Assembly: GCA_902168225.1 (NCBI GenBank)
Contig: CABHOW010000040.1
Span: 1 to 56,191 of the forward strand
Source: an uncultured Flavihumibacter sp.
GTDB taxonomy: Bacteria > Bacteroidota > Bacteroidia > Chitinophagales > Chitinophagaceae
DNA length: 56,191 nucleotides
Reading direction: 5' to 3'
Shown one piece after another: positions 27,136-35,151 of this stretch. Positions within the stretch are counted from its first letter, which is position 1, and each line of letters begins with the position of its first letter. Made by a program: the position numbers and the translations under genes. The notes under the pieces are model-generated. The model saw nothing but the letters and a program-made list of their open reading frames with translations, searched no databases and was not told the origin of the DNA.

Positions 27136-28128
27136 TTATCCGAAATCGATCTCGGTATTATCCCCAATATTCAGACTTCTACTCAACCCTTTCACAGACG
27201 CATCACTTCCGATTAAAGAGTTATCTAAAACCACTTCAAATAAATTTGTATAAGACCCGATAATACTATCACGCACAATGGAATGTTTGATAGAAGTATT
27301 GGCACCAATCGCAACATGTGGTCCAATGATCGCATTTGAAATTTCACAACCCGGAGCAATACTTACTGGAGGAATGATGATGGTATCTTTAAAATTGTGG
27401 TTTTCATTGATATTCCCCCCGAATTTCTTTAAAAGTGTTGCATTGCTTTCTAAAAGTGTTTCCTTCTTCCCACAATCAAACCAGTTTTTTACTTTAAAGG
27501 ATTGAAATTTTGCACCTCGCTTTATCATACAATCCAGTGCATCGGTGAGATTATACTCGCCTTGTGTTTTGATATCTTGCATAAACAAGTGATGCAAACA
27601 CTCAAATAAAAAATGAGTTTCTTTAATCTTATATAAACCTACCAAGGCCATATTACTTTTAGGTATAGCCGGCTTCTCTACAACCTGATCTATGAATCCT
27701 TGCTCATCAATACTGGCTACGCCAAAATTGCGGGGGTCATCTACCTTCTTTACACCCAGCATGCTATAAGGGCTATTCACCACTTCTTGTACATCATACT
27801 CGCAAATAGTATCTCCTAGGGCTACAAATACTTCATCAGTTCCAACAATATTTCGGGTGAGTTCAATGGCATGACCGGTACCCTGTCTTTCATTCTGAAA
27901 AACAAAATGAGTGGTTAGATCCGGATAGGTTTGACGTACATAGTCCTGAATTTTTTCCCCCAAATAACCAACAATAAAAATAAATTCCCGGATTCCTGCA
28001 TCCTTGAATTGATCTACAATAAAACTCAAAATTGTTTTCCCGGCAATGGGTATCAAGGCCTTCGGCTGAGTATAAGTATGTGGTCGTAGTTTAGTTCCGG
28101 CTCCGGCAACAGGTATAATCGCTTTCAT
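27136..28128 (-). CDS. sugar nucleotidyltransferase (RmlA/GlmU-like)
   Basis: A 330-aa two-domain protein. The nucleotidyltransferase domain (about 1-235) carries the activating motif GAGTKLRPHT and PKALIPIAG (about 8-30). A short left-handed beta-helix tail with hexapeptide repeats spans about 245-320 (e.g. ISNAIIGPHVAIGANTSI). Such enzymes make NDP-glucose or similar from sugar-1-phosphate. The usual R of GxGTRL is K here, as in some archaeal-type and UTP-glucose enzymes. The exact sugar is unknown. It leads a probable operon with the Crp/Fnr gene. Confidence 0.85.
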   Translation of the reverse strand: MKAIIPVAGAGTKLRPHTYTQPKALIPIAGKTILSFIVDQFKDAGIREFIFIVGYLGEKIQDYVRQTYPDLTTHFVFQNERQGTGHAIELTRNIVGTDEVFVALGDTICEYDVQEVVNSPYSMLGVKKVDDPRNFGVASIDEQGFIDQVVEKPAIPKSNMALVGLYKIKETHFLFECLHHLFMQDIKTQGEYNLTDALDCMIKRGAKFQSFKVKNWFDCGKKETLLESNATLLKKFGGNINENHNFKDTIIIPPVSIAPGCEISNAIIGPHVAIGANTSIKHSIVRDSIIGSYTNLFEVVLDNSLIGSDASVKGLSRSLNIGDNTEIDFG

Positions 28129-28269
28129 GAGGGCTCTTTATGTTTTTTGACTACAAATTATCAACATGTACATTACACACAATAGTCAAATGGAACGTGA
28201 AAATAGTAAATACCCTGAATTATCCCAATTTTGTGGAAATCATGGTAAATTCGCACCAAAATACGTCTA

Positions 28270-29550
28270 ATGCCAAAAGATACCCAAGTTTTCGATTTAA
28301 TTAAACAGGAATTAATACGTCAGCGTCATGGAATTGAGCTTATTGCTTCTGAGAACTTTACGAGTTTAGAGGTAATGCAGGCTATGGGTAATGTGATGAC
28401 CAATAAATATGCAGAAGGATACCCCGGAAAAAGATATTATGCAGGCTGTGAAATTGTAGATCAAACAGAACAATTAGCTATAGACCGATTAAAAGCCATT
28501 TTTAATATTGACTATGCCAACGTACAACCGCATAGTGGTGCGCAAGCTAATGCAGCGGTTGCCTTAGCGGTTTTACAGCCCGGGGATGCTACTTTAGGAT
28601 TAGATTTAAGTATGGGCGGACATCTTACCCATGGAAGCGCCGTTAACTACAGTGGCAAATTATATCAGCCTCATTTTTATGGTGTGGTGAAAGAAACCGG
28701 CTTAATAGATTATGAGATGCTTGAGAAAAAAGCTCGTGAAGTAAAACCAAAATTAATTTACAGTGGTGCCAGTGCATATAGTAGAGATTGGGATTATGCC
28801 AGAATCAGAAAAGTAGCCGATGAAGTAGGTGCCTTGGTAATGGCAGATATTGCACACCCCGCAGGACTCATTGCTAAAAAATTATTGAATTCTCCTTTTG
28901 AGCATTGTCATTTTGTTACGTCTACCACGCATAAAACCTTAAGAGGGCCACGCGGGGGTATTATTATGATGAAAAAAGATTTTGAAAATCCCTGGGGATT
29001 GAAAGATGTAAAGGGTAATATTCGGATGATGAGTAATATTATTGATATGGCTGTATTCCCGGGTATTCAAGGAGGCCCGTTAGAACACGTAATTGCTGCT
29101 AAGGCTGTTGCTTTTGGAGAAATTTTATCAGACGATTTCCTAGTCTATCAACAACAAGTACAAAAAAATGCACAATCGATGGCAGCTGCTTTTGTTGATA
29201 AAGGTTATCATATTATCAGTGGAGGAACAGATAACCACCTGATGTTAATTGATTTACGTAATAAAAATATAAGCGGTAAGAAAGCAGAACAAGCGCTGGT
29301 ACAAGCCGATATTACTGCCAATAAAAATATGGTTCCCTTTGATGATAAAAGCGCCTTTGTAACATCAGGTATCCGTTTTGGAGTAGCTGCTATTACAACC
29401 AGAGGTATGAAAGAAGAACATATGCCATTTGTAGTAGATGCTATCGATGATGTACTTACCCACGCAGATGATGCATCCGTAATTACAGCCGTGAGAAAAG
29501 AGGTAAATGCATTTATGGAGCAATTCGTTTTATACCCGGAATTAGGATAA
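28270..29550 (+). CDS. glyA: serine hydroxymethyltransferase
   Basis: A PLP enzyme interconverting serine + THF with glycine + methylene-THF. At 426 aa it has full length. It starts [16 protein letters not shown] (about 14-29), has [11 protein letters not shown] (about 76) and [11 protein letters not shown] (about 160), and the PLP-lysine motif is [14 protein letters not shown] (about 215-228). It supplies the one-carbon pool used by FolD and purine synthesis in this window. It is divergent from the nucleotidyltransferase with a 141-base intergenic region. Confidence 0.97.
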   Translation: MPKDTQVFDLIKQELIRQRHGIELIASENFTSLEVMQAMGNVMTNKYAEGYPGKRYYAGCEIVDQTEQLAIDRLKAIFNIDYANVQPHSGAQANAAVALAVLQPGDATLGLDLSMGGHLTHGSAVNYSGKLYQPHFYGVVKETGLIDYEMLEKKAREVKPKLIYSGASAYSRDWDYARIRKVADEVGALVMADIAHPAGLIAKKLLNSPFEHCHFVTSTTHKTLRGPRGGIIMMKKDFENPWGLKDVKGNIRMMSNIIDMAVFPGIQGGPLEHVIAAKAVAFGEILSDDFLVYQQQVQKNAQSMAAAFVDKGYHIISGGTDNHLMLIDLRNKNISGKKAEQALVQADITANKNMVPFDDKSAFVTSGIRFGVAAITTRGMKEEHMPFVVDAIDDVLTHADDASVITAVRKEVNAFMEQFVLYPELG

Positions 29551-29576
29551 TTCATAACTCTTAATTCATAATTCAC
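29549..29576. repeat. heptad repeat (AATTCnn)
   Basis: Units AATTCAT, AACTCTT, AATTCAT and AATTCAC start at 29549, 29556, 29563 and 29570, exactly 7 apart. The first unit begins inside the glyA stop codon. The reverse complement gives GAATT-type units, as at 15689-15723. Confidence 0.85.
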
Positions 29577-29582
29577 TATATT

Positions 29583-30005
29583 ATGATCCAACGTATTCAA
29601 AGTTTATGGCTTCTACTCGCAGCAGCTTTTACAACTGGTAGTTTTAAGTTTTCTTTTTTTAGTGGTAATCAATTAAATACTACAACCAACGTCAAAGAAT
29701 TTATTCGATATACTGCTCAGCAAAATGTATGGATTCTCATACTTACTGTAATTATATCTGTTACGGCTTTAGTAAGTATTTTTATGTATAAAGACAGAAA
29801 ACGTCAGTCACTCATAGTATTGGCAGCCGGTATTCTTTCCATTATACTTATTGGACTGTATTTTTCTATTGAAAGTAATTTTACGGAATCTAGTTTAGAT
29901 CTCAGTTCACTCATACATTTTTCGATACCATTATTTTTAGCACTCGCACTTCGCGCCATTTATAAAGACGAAAAATTAGTGAAGAGTGCGGATAGGATTA
30001 GGTAA
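29583..30005 (+). CDS. DUF4293 four-TM membrane protein
   Basis: A 140-aa integral membrane protein with four hydrophobic helices. The N terminus MIQRIQSLWLLLAA is the hallmark of DUF4293, a family restricted to Bacteroidota with no known role. The spacing to glyA (32 bases) is filled with an AATTC heptad repeat. Its stop codon TAA lies inside the start of the next heptad array. Confidence 0.82.
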   Translation: MIQRIQSLWLLLAAAFTTGSFKFSFFSGNQLNTTTNVKEFIRYTAQQNVWILILTVIISVTALVSIFMYKDRKRQSLIVLAAGILSIILIGLYFSIESNFTESSLDLSSLIHFSIPLFLALALRAIYKDEKLVKSADRIR

Positions 30006-30117
30006 GAAGGTAGAAGGTAGAAGGTAGAAGGTATAAGGCTGAAGGTATAAGGTTGAAGGTATAAGGTTGAAGGTATAAGGTTGGCCGACTCCCGGACTTC
30101 CCGACTTTCGGACTTCC
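30000..30117. repeat. heptad plus octad repeat filling a convergent gene gap
   Basis: AAGG recurs at 30007, 30014, 30021, 30028, 30035, 30042, 30049, 30056, 30063, 30070 and 30077 (11 units, period 7; units GAAGGTA and TAAGGTT). A second block has GACT at 30087, 30095, 30103 and 30111 (period 8). The first unit overlaps the DUF4293 stop codon and the last base is next to the uvrA stop (30118-30120), so nothing but repeat separates the two genes. Confidence 0.95.
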
Positions 30118-32970
30118 TCACAAAAACCTCCCCGTAATACTCTCTTTAACTTTTTTTGAACCCGCAGGTACACCTGCATATACCAGTGTGCCGCCTCCAT
30201 CGCCGGCTTCAGGTCCCATATCGATCATCCAATCGGCCGATTTAATTACATCAGTATTATGTTCAATAACAATCAAGGAATGCCCCTGCTCAATGAGTGC
30301 ATTAAAAGAATTGAGTAATTTTTTTATATCATGAAAATGCAATCCGGTTGTAGGCTCATCGAAAATAAAAAGTACATGCCCGATTCCTTTTCCTTTACCT
30401 AAAAAACTTGCCAGCTTAACGCGCTGCGCTTCACCCCCACTTAACGTATCACTACTTTGCCCCAATTTTACGTATCCCAAACCCACATCATGCAAAGGTT
30501 GTATGGCAACTCGTATGGCTTTTTCTTCTTTGAAAAATTCGAGGGCTTCATCTACACTCATTTCTAATACATCATGAATTGACTTACCATTATATTTTAC
30601 TTCCAACACCTCCTCTTTAAATCGTTTACCACCACAGGATTCACAAGTAAGGTGTACATCCGCTAAAAACTGCATTTCTATAATCTGTTCTCCCTCGCCT
30701 TTACAGGTATCGCATCTACCGCCATCAACATTAAATGAAAAATGTTTAGGTTGAAATCCACGTAGTTTAGAAAGGCTTTGTTTGGAATATAAATCACGAA
30801 TAGAATCATAAGCTTTGATATAAGTAATTGGGTTACTACGAGACGATTTACCGATTGGGTTTTGGTCTATCATTTCAATTTGTGAAATACCGTCTATATC
30901 TCCTATTATTTGTTTATGCAATCCTACTTTTTCTGAAAACTCACCTTTCAACTTTTGCAAGGCAGGATATAAAATCTGTTTCACCAAAGTGGTTTTACCA
31001 CTACCACTCACACCCGTAACAACGCAAAACAAATGAAGCGGGAATTCAACTGTAATATTTTTTAAATTATTTTGTCTGGCTCCTTCCACTTTCAAACTAC
31101 TATTCCATTTTCTTGTTTGCTTAGGCGATTCAATAGTGTATTCTCCCTTTAAATATTTACCGGTAAGACTTTCTTTATGATCAATAATCATTTTATAGTC
31201 TCCGGCTGCTACCACTTCCCCACCCAAATGAGAAGCTAAAGGTCCCATATCTATAATATGATCGGCTTCGCGCATAATCATTTCATCATGTTCTACTACT
31301 ACAACCGTATTCCCTAAATCACGCAAGGATTTTAATACCTCGATTAAACGAGCAGTATCTCTGGAATGAAGTCCGATAGAAGGTTCATCTAATATGTATA
31401 ATGAATTGGTAAGATTACTACCTAAACTACGCGTTAGCTGAATTCTTTGGCTCTCACCGCCACTTAATGAGTTGGCAAGACGGTTTAAGGTGAGATACCC
31501 TAAACCTACATCTAATAAGGTTTTAATGCGTTGATGTAGCTCTAATAAAATCCTCTTAGCTATTGCCTGATCTTGTTCACTTATTATTAATGTATCAAAC
31601 CAATTCTTTAGTTCTTTCACAGGCATCTCGCAAAGTTCTCCTATATGTTTATCACTCACTTTTACATACAGTGCTTCTTTACGTAAGCGATATCCACCAC
31701 AGGTTTGACAATCGGTTCTACCCCTATATCTACTCAATAAAACCCGGTACTGAACTTTATATAAATTTTGTTCTACCTCTTTGAAGAAATCGTGAATTCC
31801 ATATACCCCATTACCGCCATTCCATAATTGTAGGTACTGCTCTTTGGTAAGATCGATAACTGGTTTATGAATAGGGAAGCCTAGTTTACCGGCTCCTTTT
31901 ATAAATTGTTCTTTCCACCATACTAATTTCTCTCCTTTCCAAGGCGCAACGGCGCCTTCGTATACACTCAATCGTTGATCGGGGATTACCAAACTGCTAT
32001 CTATCCCTAATACTTGTCCGAACCCTTCACAAACACTACATGCACCATAGGGATTATTAAAAGAAAACAGATTGGGAGAAGGCTCTTCGAATACAATACC
32101 ATCAGCTTCGAACTTGTTACTAAAATGAAGAAGCTTATTACCATCTAATTCCAATTGCATCTCTCCTTCTCCTTCATAGAATGCTGTTCCTATGGAGTCG
32201 CTCAATCTATGAATATCTTCTTCTTCAAAATCTTTCACCACAATACGATCAATCAATACAAAACTTTGTAAGCCTTTATCAGAGAGCGTTTTCTTGAGGG
32301 CTTTATCATCTAACTCCAATAACTCTTCTATTCTTTTAATCTCTCCGATTCCTAATCCCGGTCTTCGGTCTCCGGTCTCCGGTCTAACATAAATCCGCAC
32401 AAACCCCTTCTGCATCAGGATATTTAGTTCCTCTCTGGTATCTCGCTTGGCATGTTGTTTAAAAGGAACGATGATTAATACTTTCGTGCCGATAGCTAAT
32501 TGTTGAACCGCGGCAACCACATCTGTTACATCGTCTTTTTTTACTTGCTTACCACTAATGGGGGAGATTGTTTTGCCGATCCGAGCGTAGAGTAAACGGA
32601 GATAATCGTAGATTTCCGTCATACTGCCAACCGTACTTCTCGGCGTACGCGTGATTACCTTTTGTTCAATAGCAATGGCCGGACAAAGTCCTTTTATATA
32701 ATCCACATCAGGTTTTACCATACGTGCCATGAATTGGCGGGCGTAAGCACTCAAGCTTTCTGCGTATCTACGTTGGCCTTCAGCAAAAAGTGTATCAATC
32801 GTAAGAGAAGATTTACCGCTACCAGAAACACCTGTAACTACTATTAATTTATTTCTAGGGAAAGAAACGGTTACATTTTTAAGATTATGGGTACGTGCGC
32901 CTTTTACTAAAATACCTGAACTGAGATCATCACGCTCTTTTATAGAGGCCTTTACTGTTTTAACTGCCAT
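30118..32970 (-). CDS. uvrA: excinuclease ABC subunit A
   Basis: The damage-sensing ATPase of nucleotide excision repair, 950 aa. It has two ABC modules, each with Walker A (GVSGSGKSSL at about 45 and GVSGSGKTTL at about 655) and signature LSGGESQRIQL/LSGGEAQRVKL. Zinc modules show CSVCEGFG..CQTCGGYR and CDTCKGEG..CESCGGKRF. I start at ATG 32970; an upstream in-frame TTG is within a promoter-like TACTTTG. A GACCGGA heptad array (32358-32385 on the plus strand) is translated as an unusual RPETGDRRPGLG segment at about 195-206. Confidence 0.96.
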   Translation of the reverse strand: MAVKTVKASIKERDDLSSGILVKGARTHNLKNVTVSFPRNKLIVVTGVSGSGKSSLTIDTLFAEGQRRYAESLSAYARQFMARMVKPDVDYIKGLCPAIAIEQKVITRTPRSTVGSMTEIYDYLRLLYARIGKTISPISGKQVKKDDVTDVVAAVQQLAIGTKVLIIVPFKQHAKRDTREELNILMQKGFVRIYVRPETGDRRPGLGIGEIKRIEELLELDDKALKKTLSDKGLQSFVLIDRIVVKDFEEEDIHRLSDSIGTAFYEGEGEMQLELDGNKLLHFSNKFEADGIVFEEPSPNLFSFNNPYGACSVCEGFGQVLGIDSSLVIPDQRLSVYEGAVAPWKGEKLVWWKEQFIKGAGKLGFPIHKPVIDLTKEQYLQLWNGGNGVYGIHDFFKEVEQNLYKVQYRVLLSRYRGRTDCQTCGGYRLRKEALYVKVSDKHIGELCEMPVKELKNWFDTLIISEQDQAIAKRILLELHQRIKTLLDVGLGYLTLNRLANSLSGGESQRIQLTRSLGSNLTNSLYILDEPSIGLHSRDTARLIEVLKSLRDLGNTVVVVEHDEMIMREADHIIDMGPLASHLGGEVVAAGDYKMIIDHKESLTGKYLKGEYTIESPKQTRKWNSSLKVEGARQNNLKNITVEFPLHLFCVVTGVSGSGKTTLVKQILYPALQKLKGEFSEKVGLHKQIIGDIDGISQIEMIDQNPIGKSSRSNPITYIKAYDSIRDLYSKQSLSKLRGFQPKHFSFNVDGGRCDTCKGEGEQIIEMQFLADVHLTCESCGGKRFKEEVLEVKYNGKSIHDVLEMSVDEALEFFKEEKAIRVAIQPLHDVGLGYVKLGQSSDTLSGGEAQRVKLASFLGKGKGIGHVLFIFDEPTTGLHFHDIKKLLNSFNALIEQGHSLIVIEHNTDVIKSADWMIDMGPEAGDGGGTLVYAGVPAGSKKVKESITGRFL
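32358..32385 (-). repeat. heptad repeat (GACCGGA) inside uvrA
   Basis: On the plus strand the units CCGGTCT, TCGGTCT, CCGGTCT and CCGGTCT start at 32358, 32365, 32372 and 32379 (period 7). On the coding strand this is GACCGGA-type repeat. It is translated in all three phases in turn, giving RPETGDRRPG between two conserved parts of UvrA. Confidence 0.85.
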
Positions 32971-33121
32971 ATAATACAAAGTAAAAGGAAATGTGAATAA
33001 CCTTTAAGCAATTAAACAGAATTTCCACAAAAGGGTTCAGTATTAGAAAGATAGGTAATTTGTTGCCGGTTATACATTATTCAATATCCTGATTTTTAAT
33101 CCTTACTCAAAAACCTTAGCT

Positions 33122-33703
33122 ATGAGAACGCTCAGTCATGCGACCGATACAGAGTTGATCAGGGCATTTCAGGATGGCGATACCGACGCCTTTGAAACGC
33201 TTATTTATCGTTATAAAGACAAGATATTTTCATCCATCTTGTTCTTTGTGAAAGATACGCACCTCGCCGAGGATTTATTCCAAGACGTTTTTATCAAAAT
33301 AATTGATACCCTTAAGAATAAAAGGTATACCGAAGAAGGTAAGTTTTTACCTTGGGCTTTGCGTATTTCGCATAATTTATGTGTAGACTATTTCCGTAAA
33401 GTAAAAAGAACACCTGCAGTAAAGAACGGTGATAATAAAGACATTTTTGATGTGTTACAAATTTCGGAAGAGGGACCTGATGGTAAGATCATGCAGGGAC
33501 AAAGCCATGAGCGGGTACGTAAAATGCTCGACTTACTGCCAGAAGAGCAACGCGAAATTATTGTGCTAAGGCATTATGCCAATATGAGTTTTAAAGAAAT
33601 TGCAGAGATCACCAATTGCAGTATCAATACTGCTTTAGGTAGAATGCGGTATGGCTTGATAAATTTGAGAAAGTTGATGGCTGAAAAACAAATTGCCTTA
33701 TAA
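33122..33703 (+). CDS. ECF RNA polymerase sigma factor
   Basis: A 193-aa sigma-70 family ECF factor. Region 2 (about 12-90) contains FETLIYRYKDKIFSSIL and LAEDLFQDVFIKII. Region 4 (about 125-185) contains LLPEEQREIIVLRHYANMSFKEIAEITN, a helix-turn-helix for the -35 element. No anti-sigma gene follows: the next gene is convergent and starts its stop one base away (33705). It is divergent from uvrA. Confidence 0.92.
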   Translation: MRTLSHATDTELIRAFQDGDTDAFETLIYRYKDKIFSSILFFVKDTHLAEDLFQDVFIKIIDTLKNKRYTEEGKFLPWALRISHNLCVDYFRKVKRTPAVKNGDNKDIFDVLQISEEGPDGKIMQGQSHERVRKMLDLLPEEQREIIVLRHYANMSFKEIAEITNCSINTALGRMRYGLINLRKLMAEKQIAL

Positions 33704-33704
33704 A

Positions 33705-34238
33705 CTAAGGCTGTCTTTCTTCTTGAGGAGGTGGGGGAGGTCCTTCTCCTTCCGGACCCCTTCGGGGGCCTCCATTGGGCTGCATAATGCGTAAAGCCTC
33801 CAAAACAATACGATCAAATTCCACTTGTTGAGCAGGTGTACACACGCTTCGAATCTTTCTAAAATGCAACCAAATATTTTTTTGGAAAGCCAACTCTGCA
33901 AGTGCAACAGGTTTGAATAAACTATCAATCTGAGATTCGGTTAGTGTGGTATCTTTCAATGAACTAAAAAACTTTTCTTTGCTTCTGTCTATTTCTCGCC
34001 TCAAGGCAGGGACCTGCTTTCTATGCTCCTCTCTTAATGCAACCAATTGTTCGCGCTGTGATGGCGACATTTTCAACTCTTTTACTAAAAAATCCAGAAC
34101 TTCTTTTCGTTGCTTTTTGGGAGGGTTATTAGAAGATTCTTTTTGCTGCCACCAAAATATACCCATAGTAATCATATTACCCACCAATAAAATAATGAGT
34201 AAAAGATTGATATATTTATTATTGAATAAAGAATGCAT
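33705..34238 (-). CDS. Spy/CpxP-like periplasmic protein, membrane anchored
   Basis: A 177-aa protein with one N-terminal hydrophobic helix (about 10-30) as anchor and a helical periplasmic part. The part VKELKMSPSQREQLVALREEHR and the LTESQ motif (about 100) match the LTxxQ-type Spy/CpxP family of envelope stress chaperones and metal sensors. The tail is rich in Pro, Gly and Glu (about 150-177). It is last in a likely operon ECF sigma - small membrane protein - Spy-like, an arrangement expected for an envelope-stress or metal-response unit. Confidence 0.75.
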   Translation of the reverse strand: MHSLFNNKYINLLLIILLVGNMITMGIFWWQQKESSNNPPKKQRKEVLDFLVKELKMSPSQREQLVALREEHRKQVPALRREIDRSKEKFFSSLKDTTLTESQIDSLFKPVALAELAFQKNIWLHFRKIRSVCTPAQQVEFDRIVLEALRIMQPNGGPRRGPEGEGPPPPPQEERQP

Positions 34239-34244
34239 ATAGTA

Positions 34245-34547
34245 TTAATTAGCGTATGAATCGTTTAAGCCATATTCTGAAGAAAAATCTACAATAGAAG
34301 AATTACTAGTATTAGCATTACCATTTTGCTTTTGTTGGCTAAGTATCCAAATATTAATAATCATACAACCTAGCAGCATGCCAATTACCAATAAAGGTTT
34401 TACTTGAAAACTGTTACCGGTATCCGTACTTTTAGTCGCTAACCGGTTTCTTATCTTACTATACATATACAGAGGCGCCTCGGCAGGTTGTATGCCATCC
34501 ATACTATTCAAAATTTCCTCTACTTCAGATACTGTAAATTTTTTCAT
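34245..34547 (-). CDS. small single-TM protein, putative anti-sigma factor
   Basis: A 100-aa protein: a short N-terminal cytosolic part (MKKFTVSEVEEILNSMDGIQ), one TM helix (about 50-68) and an Asn/Ser-rich periplasmic end. The start overlaps the end of the upstream ECF sigma gene by 4 bases, the usual coupling of sigma and anti-sigma pairs. It is too short for a full ASD-type anti-sigma domain and I see no zinc motif, so the role is inferred from position only. Confidence 0.6.
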   Translation of the reverse strand: MKKFTVSEVEEILNSMDGIQPAEAPLYMYSKIRNRLATKSTDTGNSFQVKPLLVIGMLLGCMIINIWILSQQKQNGNANTSNSSIVDFSSEYGLNDSYAN

Positions 34548-35104
34548 ACTTCATTATTTGCTGTAAGTATTTTTCTCAATTGTTGCTTGGCTCTATGCAT
34601 ATAGGCCTCAATCGCTTTAACGGAAGTTTGCATAATTATACTCGTTTCTTCATAACTCAACCCCTCTGTTTTAATCAATATAAAAGCTGTTCGTTGTGAT
34701 TCTGGCAGCTGTTGCAAAGCTCGAAATAAAATGGCTGCCATTTCTTTTTTTTCAAGCGCGATACCCGGATGATTAAACTCCGGAAGTTCCAGTTCCTCCT
34801 CTTTTCCGAATATCCTTAAAACTTGTCCAAACCTTTTCCTAGTATTTCGCTTCCGAATATGATCCAATGCCTTAGTAGTAGCAATCCGATATATCCAAGT
34901 ACTTAATTTCGATTCTCCTTTAAATGAATGAATATATAAGTATACCTGAATAAATACTTCCTGTGCTAAATCCTCTGCTTCTGTTTCCTGCTGCACCAAA
35001 CCTAATACCACATTATATACTTTATGCTGGTATGCGCGCACGAGATGTTCAAAAGCAGCCTCGCTTTTGTTTTTCAGACCTTGTATTAGTTCCGTTTCGG
35101 TCAA
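34544..35104 (-). CDS. ECF RNA polymerase sigma factor
   Basis: A 186-aa ECF sigma-70 factor with region 2 (AFEHLVRAYQHKVYNVVLG; AEDLAQEVFIQVYLYI, about 15-70) and region 4 (QLPESQRTAFILIKTEGLSYEETSII, about 128-155). It is translationally coupled to the small membrane protein and followed by the Spy/CpxP-like gene. This is the second ECF factor within 2 kb; the two genes point toward each other. Confidence 0.92.
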   Translation of the reverse strand: MTETELIQGLKNKSEAAFEHLVRAYQHKVYNVVLGLVQQETEAEDLAQEVFIQVYLYIHSFKGESKLSTWIYRIATTKALDHIRKRNTRKRFGQVLRIFGKEEELELPEFNHPGIALEKKEMAAILFRALQQLPESQRTAFILIKTEGLSYEETSIIMQTSVKAIEAYMHRAKQQLRKILTANNEV

Positions 35105-35151
35105 TCAACTATATGTTAAAGTTTAGACGAATATGGGTATAAAAACCTTTG

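Noticed and set aside
30000..30117. Short-period repeats as a CRISPR array
   Set aside because: Units are 7-8 bases with no spacers and no cas genes anywhere in the window.
33705..33800. Proline/glycine-rich tail of the Spy-like gene as another heptad array
   Set aside because: The repetition follows codon (3-base) periodicity of Pro and Gly codons, not 7-base phase.
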